A stretch of DNA of 64,000 bases from Agrobacterium vitis (GTDB taxonomy: Bacteria > Pseudomonadota > Alphaproteobacteria > Rhizobiales > Rhizobiaceae), in NCBI RefSeq assembly GCF_014926405.1, contig NZ_JACXXJ020000005.1, positions 2,609,001-2,673,000 on the forward strand, written 5' to 3'. A program made the position numbers and the translations under genes. Position 1 is the first letter of the stretch. Every line of letters starts with the position of its first letter. Shown one piece after another: positions 1-8,877 of this stretch. The notes beneath the pieces are model-generated. The model saw nothing but the letters and a program-made list of their open reading frames with translations. It was not told the DNA's origin and did no database searches.

Positions 1-33
1 CGAGCACAATTTCAGCCCTGGCCGCCAATGCAA

Positions 34-55
34 AAAGCCGCCCATAGGCGGCTTT
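34..55 (-). terminator. rho-independent terminator of the flgF-fliI-orf operon
   Basis: A 9-bp perfect stem (AAAGCCGCC / GGCGGCTTT) with a 4-base loop lies about 80 bp beyond the stop of the minus-strand gene ending at 137. Read on the minus strand the stem runs into a T tract, as expected for an intrinsic terminator. It suggests the flgF-fliI-orf transcript ends here rather than continuing into genes left of the window. Confidence 0.75.
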
Positions 56-136
56 GAAAAACACACTGGATGTGGGATGAAAGCGACGGTCGGCCAAGGC
101 TTATGCCGGCTTCCGGCCCGCACGCGCAAGGCCGGG

Positions 137-709
137 CTACTGGTTTTCGTAGATCGCGCCGGTGCTGGTGATGATCACCCATTTTCCATTGCGTTGTTCC
201 AGTGTCGCCACGCGGCTATTGTCGGGCAGGACAGAGCCGATTTTGACCATGAACATGCCGGAGGCATCCTCGATCATGGCGCGACCGTTGGAGACATGCA
301 GCAGCCGGAAACCGCCACCGGGAAAGGGCTGTTCGATCTTCACCGGCTCACCATCGGGATCTTTCCGCCCGATATCGGACGCCGTCGCCGTGGTCAGGGG
401 ATCAAGATTATCAGGAATTTTCTGTTCGCGGTCTTCACGCGACACCAGCGCCATGGGAGACACGCTGAATACATTGCGTGCATCGACCTGCGGCAAATCG
501 CGGGTCCGGTCCATCGGCTCGACATGAATGCCGAATTTATCGGGATTGAAAAACACATACCACGGAAACATCGCCGCGCTGCACGCCAGCACGACGCCAG
601 CCGCCGCCAACATCCTATCCACCGATGACGCGCCCGACCGGCGGGGTGCGCGAGGCCGAACCACCTCGTCGGCATCGCTGTCTAATGGATCATGCTCTTG
701 ATCTTGCAT
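137..709 (-). CDS. conserved unknown membrane-anchored protein of the flagellar cluster
   Basis: A 190-aa protein of unknown function. It has an acidic N-terminus (residues 1-30), one membrane segment (about 33-54) and a predicted periplasmic remainder, so it looks like a type II anchored protein. No catalytic motif is visible. Its start overlaps the end of fliI by 20 bp, so the two are probably translationally coupled and co-transcribed with flgF. From memory, rhizobial flagellar clusters carry a small uncharacterised ORF after fliI. A role in basal-body assembly or motor function is inferred only from position. Confidence 0.75.
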   Translation of the reverse strand: MQDQEHDPLDSDADEVVRPRAPRRSGASSVDRMLAAAGVVLACSAAMFPWYVFFNPDKFGIHVEPMDRTRDLPQVDARNVFSVSPMALVSREDREQKIPDNLDPLTTATASDIGRKDPDGEPVKIEQPFPGGGFRLLHVSNGRAMIEDASGMFMVKIGSVLPDNSRVATLEQRNGKWVIITSTGAIYENQ

Positions 710-2084
710 TGCTGTTTCCAGAATTATTGGCCGCCTTCAGGGCATGGGCGAGGTCGGCATAGGCATCGACGACAGCCCTGTCGGAGGGGGTTTGCTTCAG
801 CACTTCGTAAAGGATCGGAACCTGCTTGATCGCCATATCGAGATCGGGATCGCTGCCGGCGCGGTAACCGCCAATCAACCGCAAGTCGCGCGTTTCCTCG
901 AAACGGTGGATCAAAGTCTTCAGGCGCGATACGAGCTTTTCCTGGTCCGGCGTCCAGGCCTTGCGCGCCAAACGCGAAATCGAGGCCAGTGGATTGATCG
1001 GCGGATAGCGTCCTTCTTCGGCCAGGCTGCGGTCCAGCACGATGTGGCCATCGAGAATACCGCGGGTACAGTCGGCAATCGGGTCGTTGTGATTGTCACC
1101 ATCGACGAGGATCGAAATGATCGCCGTGATCGTCCCTGTTCCCTCTTCGCCGGGACCGGCACGCTCCAGAAGCTTGGGCAGCTCGGTAAACACCGAGGCG
1201 GGAAATCCACGAGCAATCGGTGGTTCGCCGGCTGCTGTCGCCACTTCGCGAATGGCATGGGCGAAACGGGTAATGCTGTCGGCGATGAACAGGACATTGT
1301 CGCCCTGGTCACGAAAATGCTCGGCAACGGTAATCGCTGTCAAAGGCGCCATCTTGCGCAGCATCGGGCTCTCGTCACTGGTCGCCACAATCGCCACGGT
1401 CTTGGCCATGTTGTCGCCCAGGGTATCTTCGATGAATTCGCGCACTTCGCGGCCACGTTCGCCGACCAGCGCAATCACCACTTTGTCAAAGGCATCGGCC
1501 TTGGCCAGCATGGACAACAGCGTCGATTTACCGACGCCTGAGCCGGCGAAAATCCCGAGCCGCTGTCCAAGGCAAAGCGGCGAGAAAATATCGACCGCCT
1601 TCACTCCCGTGCGAAAACCGGTCTCTACCCGTTTGCGCCCCATGGAGGAGGGTGCGGTATTGGCAATAGAGCGACGCACCAGGCCGGGCATGACCGGACC
1701 CAGCCCGTCGATCGGATCACCCAGTGCATTGAGCGTGCGGCCACACCAGCTATCCTGCGCGGCGACCCGGAAGGCACCCTTGCGGATCACCGTGTCGCCA
1801 ATGGCAATCGGCTCGCCCGGCTCGATAGGGCAAACATAGGCGAGATCAGGCTCGACCCGCACCACTTCGCCCAGGTGAATGCCGGTTGGGCTGCGATGGG
1901 CAACAAAATCGCCCAGGTGCAAATGACGCGACAGACCCGTCACCGTGTAATGGCCAGCGGCAATGGTGCGGACATGCCCGCCATGGGCGACGGAATAGTC
2001 CGACGTGGCATAGCGCTTGGCAATGGCTGCCATGGCATCCAGCTGGGTATTCCTGTCGATCCGAGGGGTGAATTCAACGGTCAT
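690..2084 (-). CDS. fliI: flagellum-specific ATP synthase FliI
   Basis: FliI is the hexameric ATPase of the flagellar type III export apparatus, acting on the cytoplasmic side of the basal body to help unfold and export rod, hook and filament subunits. The 464-aa protein has the F1-beta-like fold signatures: Walker A GSGVGKST at residues 181-188, Walker B around LFIADSITRFA, and the family sequence GERGREVREF. Length is normal. It lies 22 bp downstream of flgF and overlaps the next gene by 20 bp, forming a three-gene operon read leftwards. Confidence 0.95.
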   Translation of the reverse strand: MTVEFTPRIDRNTQLDAMAAIAKRYATSDYSVAHGGHVRTIAAGHYTVTGLSRHLHLGDFVAHRSPTGIHLGEVVRVEPDLAYVCPIEPGEPIAIGDTVIRKGAFRVAAQDSWCGRTLNALGDPIDGLGPVMPGLVRRSIANTAPSSMGRKRVETGFRTGVKAVDIFSPLCLGQRLGIFAGSGVGKSTLLSMLAKADAFDKVVIALVGERGREVREFIEDTLGDNMAKTVAIVATSDESPMLRKMAPLTAITVAEHFRDQGDNVLFIADSITRFAHAIREVATAAGEPPIARGFPASVFTELPKLLERAGPGEEGTGTITAIISILVDGDNHNDPIADCTRGILDGHIVLDRSLAEEGRYPPINPLASISRLARKAWTPDQEKLVSRLKTLIHRFEETRDLRLIGGYRAGSDPDLDMAIKQVPILYEVLKQTPSDRAVVDAYADLAHALKAANNSGNSNARSRA

Positions 2085-2106
2085 GGGAAGACGATCCAGT
2101 CACCGG

Positions 2107-2841
2107 TCATTTGCTACCGCCCAGCGTCTTGATCGTTTCGCTCATGCTGTTTTCAGTCTGGCTCATCGATGCCGAAATGCTTTCGAAAGCGCGGCTGACC
2201 TGGATAAGTTGCGTCATCTGGCTGATGCCATTGACGTTGGATTGCTCGACATAACCCTGCATGACGCCGATTGTCGCGTCATCGACGACGGCCTGCGGTC
2301 GGTCGGTGGTGATAACGCCACTATTTTCGGTGCGCAGATAGCCCTTGGAAATATCCGCCGTGAACAGGCCGATCTGGCTGATCTGGCGGCCGTTCTGGTT
2401 AATCGTGCCGTCGGCGCCAACATGCGGCTCACCGCCATTGGGATCGAGCTGAATAGGTCCGCCACCGGCATCCAAAACAGAATAGCCGCGCACAGAGACC
2501 AACTGACCGGTGGATGTCATGGTAAAACGACCGTCACGGGTCAGGGCCGGGCCGGCCGGCGTATCAATGCTGAACCAGGCGTCGCCCTTGACGGCAAAAT
2601 CCAGGGTACCGCCGGTTTGCAGCATTTCGCCGGATTGGGTATTCAGATAATCGTTGCCCTGAGACACAAATGCGATCTTGGCATTCTGATCGTTGCCGGT
2701 GCGGCTGACCACTTCGTCAAATTTCACCTCGGTGCCGCGAAAGCCGACCGTATTCACGTTCGCCATATTGTCGGCGATGGTGGTGAGACGTTTGTCGAGC
2801 GCCCGTTGCGACGACAGGGATACATACATGCCGGATTGCAT
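2107..2841 (-). CDS. flgF: flagellar basal-body rod protein FlgF
   Basis: FlgF is a proximal rod subunit of the periplasmic flagellar drive shaft. The 244-aa sequence starts MQSGMYVSLSSQRAL, has the rod-family N-terminal block with NMANVNTVGFRG, and a C-terminal FlgE/F/G block ending in a heptad-like helix. GGAGG lies 9 bp before the ATG, which supports the start. It is the first gene of the leftward flgF-fliI-orf operon and is divergent from motA. Confidence 0.93.
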   Translation of the reverse strand: MQSGMYVSLSSQRALDKRLTTIADNMANVNTVGFRGTEVKFDEVVSRTGNDQNAKIAFVSQGNDYLNTQSGEMLQTGGTLDFAVKGDAWFSIDTPAGPALTRDGRFTMTSTGQLVSVRGYSVLDAGGGPIQLDPNGGEPHVGADGTINQNGRQISQIGLFTADISKGYLRTENSGVITTDRPQAVVDDATIGVMQGYVEQSNVNGISQMTQLIQVSRAFESISASMSQTENSMSETIKTLGGSK

Positions 2842-3110
2842 TAAGAGTTACCTCCAAGCCTTGAGTTCGTAACCAAGACCAGCAGGCCTGACGTCCACCG
2901 CCATTGTTCCGTTACGCAGGATCATTCTGCTTCGGGCTACAGCGTGTTTTTTGCGGTCCGTCACGGTTGCTCGCCTTCCATCATGGAACGTGGTTTACCG
3001 TTCATTGACCCTATTCATGCGCGCAAATGCTTGCGCGAAACTGTCTGGATGCAAACCCGTCAGCAATACGTAAACTCGCCTCAGACAAGCATAATGGGCA
3101 GGGACCCAAT

Positions 3111-3144
3111 CCGGTGATGGCAACGGGCCGGTGATGGCGGCGGG
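3111..3144. repeat. 17-bp tandem duplication upstream of motA
   Basis: Two adjacent 17-bp units (CCGGTGATGGCAACGGG and CCGGTGATGGCGGCGGG) differ at two positions. They sit about 120-155 bp before motA. The second unit also pairs partly with a GGGCC/GGCCC inverted arm. Function unknown. Confidence 0.85.
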
Positions 3145-3178
3145 CCCCTGATACGCAACCAAGATCATCTTCCTCATG

Positions 3179-3208
3179 CCCATTAGCCTCACACCCATCA
3201 GCCTCACG
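3179..3208. repeat. 15-bp tandem duplication upstream of motA
   Basis: Two adjacent 15-bp units (CCCATTAGCCTCACA and CCCATCAGCCTCACG) differ at two positions, and a partial third unit lies on the left. They sit about 57-86 bp before the motA start, within promoter distance. Function unknown. Confidence 0.8.
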
Positions 3209-3264
3209 CAAGGCAGGCTGCCTATCGGTTGAAGTGAAGAGAAACGTGCGGATGCAGGCGCAAT

Positions 3265-4140
3265 ATGAATATTATCATCGGATTCGTTATTACCGTGGGC
3301 TGTATCCTTGGCGGCTTCATGGCCATGGGCGGCCATCTGAACGTGCTGATACAGCCTTTCGAATTGCTGATCATCGGCGGCGCCGGCCTGGGTGGTTTCG
3401 TGATGGCCAACCCGATGAAAATCGTCAAGGATTCCGGCAAGGCGCTGGGTGAAGCGTTCAAGCACGCCGTCCCCAAGGAGCGAGCCTATCTGGATGTTCT
3501 CGGTGTTCTCTACTCGCTGATGCGCGACCTGCGCACCAAGTCACGTAACGAGATTGAAGCGCATATCGACAATCCCGAGGAATCGTCGATCTTCCAGACC
3601 GCGCCCAATCTTCTGAAAAACAAGGAACTCACATCCTTCATCTGCGACTATGTCCGCCTGATCATCATCGGCAATGCCCGCAGCCATGAGATCGAGGCCT
3701 TGATGGACGAGGAAATCAACACCATCCTGCACGATAAGATGAAACCCTACCACGCCATCACCGCGATGGGAGACAGCTTCCCAGCCATTGGTATCGTGGC
3801 GGCGGTTCTCGGGGTTATCAAGGCCATGGGCAAGATCAACGAATCGCCCGAAGTTCTTGGCGGCCTGATCGGCGCTGCCCTGGTCGGCACGATGTTGGGT
3901 ATCTTCTTGTCCTACTCGGTCTGCAATCCGCTGACCTCGCAAATCAAGATCGTCCGCACCAAGCAGCACCGCCTGTATATCATCGTCAAGCAGACACTGC
4001 TTGCCTATATGAACGGTTCGGTTCCGCAGGTTGCACTTGAATATGGCCGCAAGACCATTTCCTCCTATGAGCGTCCGTCCATCGATGCCGTAGAGCAGGA
4101 AATGATGAATCCAGGCGGCGGTAACGAGAAGGCTGCATGA
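3265..4140 (+). CDS. motA: flagellar motor stator protein MotA
   Basis: MotA is the proton-channel stator subunit that pushes on FliG. The 291-aa protein begins with the typical first helix ([18 protein letters not shown]), has four hydrophobic segments with a large cytoplasmic loop between the second and third, and contains the conserved stretch [14 protein letters not shown]. Length is normal for the family. It overlaps fliM by 4 bp (ATGA). No motB lies in this window; in rhizobia motB is usually in a separate flagellar operon. Confidence 0.95.
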   Translation: MNIIIGFVITVGCILGGFMAMGGHLNVLIQPFELLIIGGAGLGGFVMANPMKIVKDSGKALGEAFKHAVPKERAYLDVLGVLYSLMRDLRTKSRNEIEAHIDNPEESSIFQTAPNLLKNKELTSFICDYVRLIIIGNARSHEIEALMDEEINTILHDKMKPYHAITAMGDSFPAIGIVAAVLGVIKAMGKINESPEVLGGLIGAALVGTMLGIFLSYSVCNPLTSQIKIVRTKQHRLYIIVKQTLLAYMNGSVPQVALEYGRKTISSYERPSIDAVEQEMMNPGGGNEKAA

Positions 4141-5096
4141 CCATGAGCGAAACCGCCCAGCCCCAATCCCTGCCAAAACCAATGGATCACGCCTTGCTTG
4201 CTCGTCTTACCGGCGGCCTTGGCGATATGAAATCCGTCGAAAAGCTTTGCCAGGATTTCGGTCAACTCTATAGCGAGTTTCTGCCGGACGTTTTTCACAG
4301 CGAAACCAACCTGACCATCGAAGTCGGTTATCTCGGCTTTAAAAGCGGCCTGATGCGAGATCTGGTCGTCGACCTCGGCGATAATTTCGTGCTGGCCAAT
4401 ACCTCTCTGCGCAACTGGTCACAAAATTTCGTCATGGCCTGCGGCAACGGTTTCGTCATCACCTTGATGGAAACCCTGCTCGGCGGCATGCAGGAATTCA
4501 TCGGTGAGCCGATCAAAAGGCCGCTGTCGAACATCGAACTTGACCTGGCGGTGATGGTCTTTGAACGGATCGCCAATGTGCTGCGCTCCGGCGTCAATGC
4601 GACCGGGGGCTTTGAACCGATTTTCGAGCGGCCGCACAATTGGGAAAACCGTCTGAGGCAAGATGGCGAACAGATCGAGGAGTTCGGCGCCCTGGTGCAT
4701 ATGAGCATCAAGCTGGGCAAGATCACCTCCGATTTCGCCCTGATCATTCCGCAGAAAACCCTTTTGAAGACCAATGTCACGGCGCCAAAATCGAAAAACC
4801 AGGTCTCCAAAGCCCGCAAGGAATGGGCCGAGCAGCTGGCGGAACAGGTGCGCAAGAGCCAGGTCACTCTGGAAGGCCGTATCAGCCTGCAATCTCTGAG
4901 CCTGTTGACGGTTTCCAAGCTTGCGGCTGGCGATGTGATTCCCTTTCTCGAAAAGGGCGATGTGACAGTCGATGTCAGCGCCAACGGGCGCGACCTTTAT
5001 ACCTGCGAATTCGGACGCGCCGGCGATCACTACACCGTCCGGGTGAAGTCGATGCACAGTACAGATAGTGAGCTTTTACGTCATCTCATGAGATGA
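4137..5096 (+). CDS. fliM: flagellar motor switch protein FliM
   Basis: FliM is the middle C-ring protein that binds CheY-P and switches rotation. The 319-aa protein aligns in layout with rhizobial FliM: an N-terminal segment, a CheC-like middle domain (about residues 40-220) and a C-terminal SpoA-like domain (about 235-315). The sequence diverges from enteric FliM, so the call rests partly on position between motA and fliN. Its start overlaps motA by 4 bp; a second ATG two codons in is also possible. Confidence 0.9.
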   Translation: MTMSETAQPQSLPKPMDHALLARLTGGLGDMKSVEKLCQDFGQLYSEFLPDVFHSETNLTIEVGYLGFKSGLMRDLVVDLGDNFVLANTSLRNWSQNFVMACGNGFVITLMETLLGGMQEFIGEPIKRPLSNIELDLAVMVFERIANVLRSGVNATGGFEPIFERPHNWENRLRQDGEQIEEFGALVHMSIKLGKITSDFALIIPQKTLLKTNVTAPKSKNQVSKARKEWAEQLAEQVRKSQVTLEGRISLQSLSLLTVSKLAAGDVIPFLEKGDVTVDVSANGRDLYTCEFGRAGDHYTVRVKSMHSTDSELLRHLMR

Positions 5097-5159
5097 CGAT
5101 TTTCCCTGCTGCATCCATGGCAGCAGGTTGAGGCAAGTTTCAAAGGGAATAGTATTTGC

Positions 5160-5792
5160 ATGGCTACGAAAAAAACACCCGTAAAAGATGATGATGCCCT
5201 GGCGATGCCATTGGGCGATGCCGATCTCGATCAGGCAATCGACGACCTGCGCGGGGTCTTGAAAAGCGACAGCGATGGCGGTCTGCCGGATATCGGCGCC
5301 GACTTCGGGGATGCCTCAGGCGGTGACTTCGGCGATGCCGCTGGCGGCCTTTCCGATTTCGAAAGCGATTTCGGCGGCGGCGCAGCCACAGGTGCCAGTG
5401 ATTTCGGCACCAGCGACTTTGGCGGCAGCGATCTCGGCGGTGGCGATTTCGGTGGCGGCGATTTTGGCGGGAGCGACTTGGGTGGCGCGAGTAGCTTCGA
5501 TGCAGGACCGGCCCATCAGGCACCGGGCAGCGCTCTGGACTCCAATCTTGACCTGATCATGGACATCCCGATCGATGTTCAAATCGTGCTGGGTTCCAGC
5601 CGCATGCCGGTTTCGGGCTTGATGAATCTTGAAGAGGGCGCAATCATAGCGTTAGATAAAAAGATCGGTGAACCTGTGGAGATCATGGTTAACGGTCGAC
5701 GGATTGCCCGCGGAGAGATTACAGTTCTTGAGAATGACGATACGCGATTCGGTGTGAAATTGATCGAAGTTATGAGCACCAAGACGTCCTGA
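5160..5792 (+). CDS. fliN: flagellar motor switch protein FliN with a Gly/Asp/Phe-rich repeat region
   Basis: FliN is the lower C-ring subunit. The 210-aa protein is longer than enteric FliN (about 137 aa). The C-terminal 80 residues are a SpoA domain ([18 protein letters not shown] onward, ending in a [14 protein letters not shown] block). Residues about 45-115 are low complexity and built from short DFG/GGSDLGG-type units. The repeat region is probably disordered; repeat number may vary between strains. It lies 63 bp after fliM and 29 bp before fliG. Confidence 0.93.
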   Translation: MATKKTPVKDDDALAMPLGDADLDQAIDDLRGVLKSDSDGGLPDIGADFGDASGGDFGDAAGGLSDFESDFGGGAATGASDFGTSDFGGSDLGGGDFGGGDFGGSDLGGASSFDAGPAHQAPGSALDSNLDLIMDIPIDVQIVLGSSRMPVSGLMNLEEGAIIALDKKIGEPVEIMVNGRRIARGEITVLENDDTRFGVKLIEVMSTKTS

Positions 5793-5821
5793 CCCCATGA
5801 ACGGGCCAGAGAGGAAAGACC

Positions 5822-6865
5822 ATGATGGACTTTGACGATTTCGGCGGACCGGTAGCGGGCAAGCCACTGAGCCAGGCCGACAAGGCAGCCGCCGTGTTGT
5901 TGGCCATGGGCAAAGGCGTGGCGGGAAAGCTGCTGAAATACTTCACGCAGGCCGAACTGCAGATGATCATCAATTCGGCCCAGACGCTCAGAACCATTCC
6001 ACCGGACGAACTGGCCGAGCTGGTTGGCGAATTCGAGGACCTGTTCACCGAAGGCGCCGGCCTGATGGACAACGCCAAGGCCATCGAGGAAATCCTCGAG
6101 GAAGGCCTGACGCCGGAAGAAGTTGACGGCTTGCTTGGCAGGCGCACAGCCTTCCAGGCGTTCGAGACCTCGATCTGGGACCGTTTGCAGGATGCAGACC
6201 CCGATTTTATTGCTCAGTTCCTCTTGCGCGAGCATCCGCAGACGGTTGCCTATATCCTGTCCATGCTGCCCTCCTCCTTCGGCGCCAAGGTGCTGATCAA
6301 GTTGCCGGACAGCCGCCGCGCCGACATCATGAACCGTACGGTCAACCTGAAGAATGTCAGCCCGCAGGCCGCTCAGATCATTGAGAACCGGGTGGTGGAA
6401 CTGATCAGCGAGATCGACGCGGAACGCAATTCGGTGGGCACCGCCAAGGTGGCCGAACTGATGAACGAGTTGGAAAAGCCGCAGGTCGATACCCTGCTGG
6501 AATCGCTCGAATCGATCAGCAAGGAATCCGCCACCAAGGTCCGTCCGAAGATCTTCTTGTTCGAGGATCTGCTGGTCATGCCACAGCGCAGCAGGGTCAT
6601 GTTGCTCAACGATATTTCCGGCGACATTCTCACCATGGCGTTGCGCGGCGCCTCGAACGAGATCCGCGAATGTGTGCTCTCGGCCATCAGCCCGCGCTCG
6701 CGCCGCATGATCGAATCGGATCTGCAAGCCGGAACGGTCGGAATCAATCCGCGGGAAATCGCTATCGCCAGACGTGCTGTCGCGCAGGAAGCTATCCGCC
6801 TTGCCAATTCCGGCCAGATCCAGCTCAAGGAACCGGAAGGCGACAAGGATACGGCTGCCGCCTGA
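5822..6865 (+). CDS. fliG: flagellar motor switch protein FliG
   Basis: FliG is the C-ring rotor protein contacted by MotA. The 347-aa sequence has the three expected domains, including the EHPQTVAYIL signature of the middle domain near residue 138 and a charged C-terminal domain (residues about 240-335) with RSRRMIESDL. Length is slightly above the enteric protein. It is the last gene before a strong hairpin, so motA-fliM-fliN-fliG probably form one transcript. Confidence 0.96.
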   Translation: MMDFDDFGGPVAGKPLSQADKAAAVLLAMGKGVAGKLLKYFTQAELQMIINSAQTLRTIPPDELAELVGEFEDLFTEGAGLMDNAKAIEEILEEGLTPEEVDGLLGRRTAFQAFETSIWDRLQDADPDFIAQFLLREHPQTVAYILSMLPSSFGAKVLIKLPDSRRADIMNRTVNLKNVSPQAAQIIENRVVELISEIDAERNSVGTAKVAELMNELEKPQVDTLLESLESISKESATKVRPKIFLFEDLLVMPQRSRVMLLNDISGDILTMALRGASNEIRECVLSAISPRSRRMIESDLQAGTVGINPREIAIARRAVAQEAIRLANSGQIQLKEPEGDKDTAAA

Positions 6866-6973
6866 CGCTGCACAGGCTGGCATGGAGGCGGCGTGACCAT
6901 GTTTCATGGCGCAGCCTGCACGCCACTGTTGACAATACCGCGACCCAGCGATCCGAATGGACTGAAAGAGTTG

Positions 6974-7014
6974 AAGGCCGGAAGAGAGAGCGTTAAGCTT
7001 TCTTCTCCGGCCTT
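6974..7014 (+). terminator. hairpin terminator after fliG
   Basis: A 9-bp outer stem (AAGGCCGGA / TCCGGCCTT) with further inner pairing lies about 110 bp after the fliG stop. It is followed by a TTTTATAAAA stretch that is itself near-palindromic (7016-7036). This probably ends the motA-fliG transcript and leaves flhB with its own promoter in 7037-7136. Confidence 0.65.
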
Positions 7015-7136
7015 TGCGCGTTTTATAAAATACGCGTTGCTACAGCGCCGGAAACTGGCATGCAGACTCCCATTATAATTCCTTGATGCATCGCATAAGG
7101 TGCTTGACGCTGTAATCAACCGACCGAGGTCCCGAC

Positions 7137-8222
7137 ATGGCAGATGATGAGGACCAGGAAAGTAAAACCGAGAGCCCGTCCGAGAAAAAAATGCGGGACG
7201 CGGCAGAACAAGGCAATTTGCCGATCTCGCGCGAGGCTCCGTTATTTGCAACGACGCTGGCCTTCTACATCTATTTTGTATTTTTCATGCCACAGGGCGT
7301 CTCCACACTTTATCAGACCCTGCGCGACCTGATGGAAAAACCGGATCAGTGGATCATCGGCACCGGAACAGACGTGATTTCCCTGTTCGTGCATCTGGGT
7401 TGGTCGATGGCCGCCATGCTTGGTCCGGCCCTGTTATTGTTCATGCTGTTTGGCCTCACCCAATCCTTTGCCCAGCATTTGCCAAGCTTCGTTCTTGATC
7501 GCATTACCCCCAAGATGGAACGGTTATCGCTGATCGGCGGAATAGGGCGGATGTTTTCGGTCATGGGCTTTGTCGAATTCGGCAAGTCGCTTTTTAAGAT
7601 CATCGTCGTCGCGATCATTATGTTCGTTTCGATGCGCGGCCAGTATTTCGGCACTTTGGATGCAATGCTGTCCGATCCGCAGATCATTTTCGTCAAGCTT
7701 TCCGATATCGTCCAGGAAATGCTGATTATCGTGCTATTTGCCACCGGCCTGCTGACGGTGATGGACCTCGGATGGCAGCGATACAACTGGTATCAGAAAC
7801 TGCGCATGACCCGGCAGGAAGTGAAGGACGAACACAAGCAATCCCAGGGCGACCCGGTCGTCAAGGCACGCCAGCGTTCCGCCCAGCGCGACCAGGCCCG
7901 CAGGCGGATGATGAACAACGTGCCGCGCGCCACGATGATCATCACCAATCCCACCCATTTCGCCGTGGCCCTGCGCTATGTGCGCACCGAAATGGAAGCA
8001 CCGATCGTGCTTGCCAAGGGTCAGGATCTGATTGCATTGAAGATTCGCGAAATCGCCGAGGAAAATAATATCCCGATTTTCGAGGATCCGCCGCTCGCCC
8101 GCTCCATGTTTGCGCAAGTCTCGGTGGATAGTGTCATCCCACCGATATTTTACAAGGCCGTCGCTGAGATAGTACAAAGACTATACGCTGCCGACAGCAA
8201 GAACAAGAGGCGGTTACGCTAA
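7137..8222 (+). CDS. flhB: flagellar export switch protein FlhB
   Basis: FlhB is the inner-membrane component of the flagellar type III export gate that switches substrate specificity from hook to filament. The 361-aa protein has a charged N-terminus, four membrane segments (about 35-55, 85-110, 145-165, 190-210) and a cytoplasmic domain with the autocleavage site NPTH at residues 271-274, followed by the HFAVALRY block. All key residues are present. It is followed after 5 bp by a small unknown gene. Confidence 0.96.
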   Translation: MADDEDQESKTESPSEKKMRDAAEQGNLPISREAPLFATTLAFYIYFVFFMPQGVSTLYQTLRDLMEKPDQWIIGTGTDVISLFVHLGWSMAAMLGPALLLFMLFGLTQSFAQHLPSFVLDRITPKMERLSLIGGIGRMFSVMGFVEFGKSLFKIIVVAIIMFVSMRGQYFGTLDAMLSDPQIIFVKLSDIVQEMLIIVLFATGLLTVMDLGWQRYNWYQKLRMTRQEVKDEHKQSQGDPVVKARQRSAQRDQARRRMMNNVPRATMIITNPTHFAVALRYVRTEMEAPIVLAKGQDLIALKIREIAEENNIPIFEDPPLARSMFAQVSVDSVIPPIFYKAVAEIVQRLYAADSKNKRRLR

Positions 8223-8227
8223 AGAAC

Positions 8228-8671
8228 ATGAAAAAATGCAAATATACGACTGAACGCGAAAAAATAGTTGCGCAAGCTATTAGCCCTGTCGCCTCAGAAC
8301 TACGGTTACTGGATGCAGCGGACCTGATATCGCTGATCCGTCTGGAGTTTTTCGGTAATATTGCTGATCTCGTGTCTTCTGCTGCTGAGCTTTACTTTCA
8401 TCCTGGCACGGTCAATTTCGGTGCCGGAGGCGAATACAAGCTGGACTGGGGCGAAACGCCTGAAGTGGTTTTGGACCTCGAAATCAAACCGCGCGACATC
8501 ACCATCTATGCGCAACTGACGTTGAGCCACGACCATGCCGGGTTGGAGATCAATCACATCTCCTTCAAGAACCCATCGGCCGACCCGCATGAAAACACCG
8601 CCCTTCTGGCTCAATGCATGAACGAGGCCCGCTTCGTGCCCAATCTCCCGGCACCGAGTTTTGTCATGTAA
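8228..8671 (+). CDS. conserved unknown protein downstream of flhB
   Basis: A 147-aa protein of unknown function, probably co-transcribed with flhB (5-bp gap). It is acidic, lacks signal or membrane segments, and contains a run of short beta-like strands (GGEYKLDWGETPEVVLDLEI, then ITIYAQLTLSHDHAGLEI). From memory similar ORFs follow flhB in other Rhizobiaceae, which suggests a flagellar or motility role, but no function can be assigned from the sequence. Confidence 0.75.
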   Translation: MKKCKYTTEREKIVAQAISPVASELRLLDAADLISLIRLEFFGNIADLVSSAAELYFHPGTVNFGAGGEYKLDWGETPEVVLDLEIKPRDITIYAQLTLSHDHAGLEINHISFKNPSADPHENTALLAQCMNEARFVPNLPAPSFVM

Positions 8672-8677
8672 GGGATT

Positions 8678-8710
8678 ATACCCAGAGTCATCGCTGATGA
8701 CCCTGGGTAT
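8678..8710. terminator. bidirectional hairpin terminator
   Basis: A strong hairpin: ATACCCAG / CTGGGTAT outer stem, a one-base mismatch, then GTCATC / GATGAC around a 3-base loop. It sits between the rightward flhB operon and the leftward gene ending at 8878, so it can serve both. Confidence 0.8.
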
Positions 8711-8877
8711 TCTATCTATCAATATCTAAACCCTTGAGGTATTTAAGATATTCGAAACTTTCTCAAGTCGAGCATGCGTGAGCATCTTCGAGACTTGGTA
8801 TAAAATCAGGCCGTATCTCATCCCGGCCCAATGCGCCGTCAGCGCCTCGCACCCAAACTTTTCCCGGTTTCCAGAGC

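Larger units (their letters stand above)
2842..3264. promoter_or_regulatory. divergent flgF/motA intergenic region
   Basis: A 423-bp gap between the divergent flgF and motA genes, which must hold both promoters. It contains two short direct tandem repeats (see separate entries). The overlapping short ORFs on the minus strand have repetitive composition and no recognisable homology, so I do not call a gene. No promoter consensus could be assigned with confidence. Confidence 0.5.

Noticed and set aside
2995..3476. Overlapping minus-strand short ORFs in the flgF/motA gap and the motA 5' end
   Set aside because: They run across tandem repeats and antisense to motA, have no good ribosome sites and resemble no protein family.
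6893..7078. A 61-codon ORF between fliG and flhB
   Set aside because: It spans the fliG terminator hairpin, has no ribosome site and no recognisable features.
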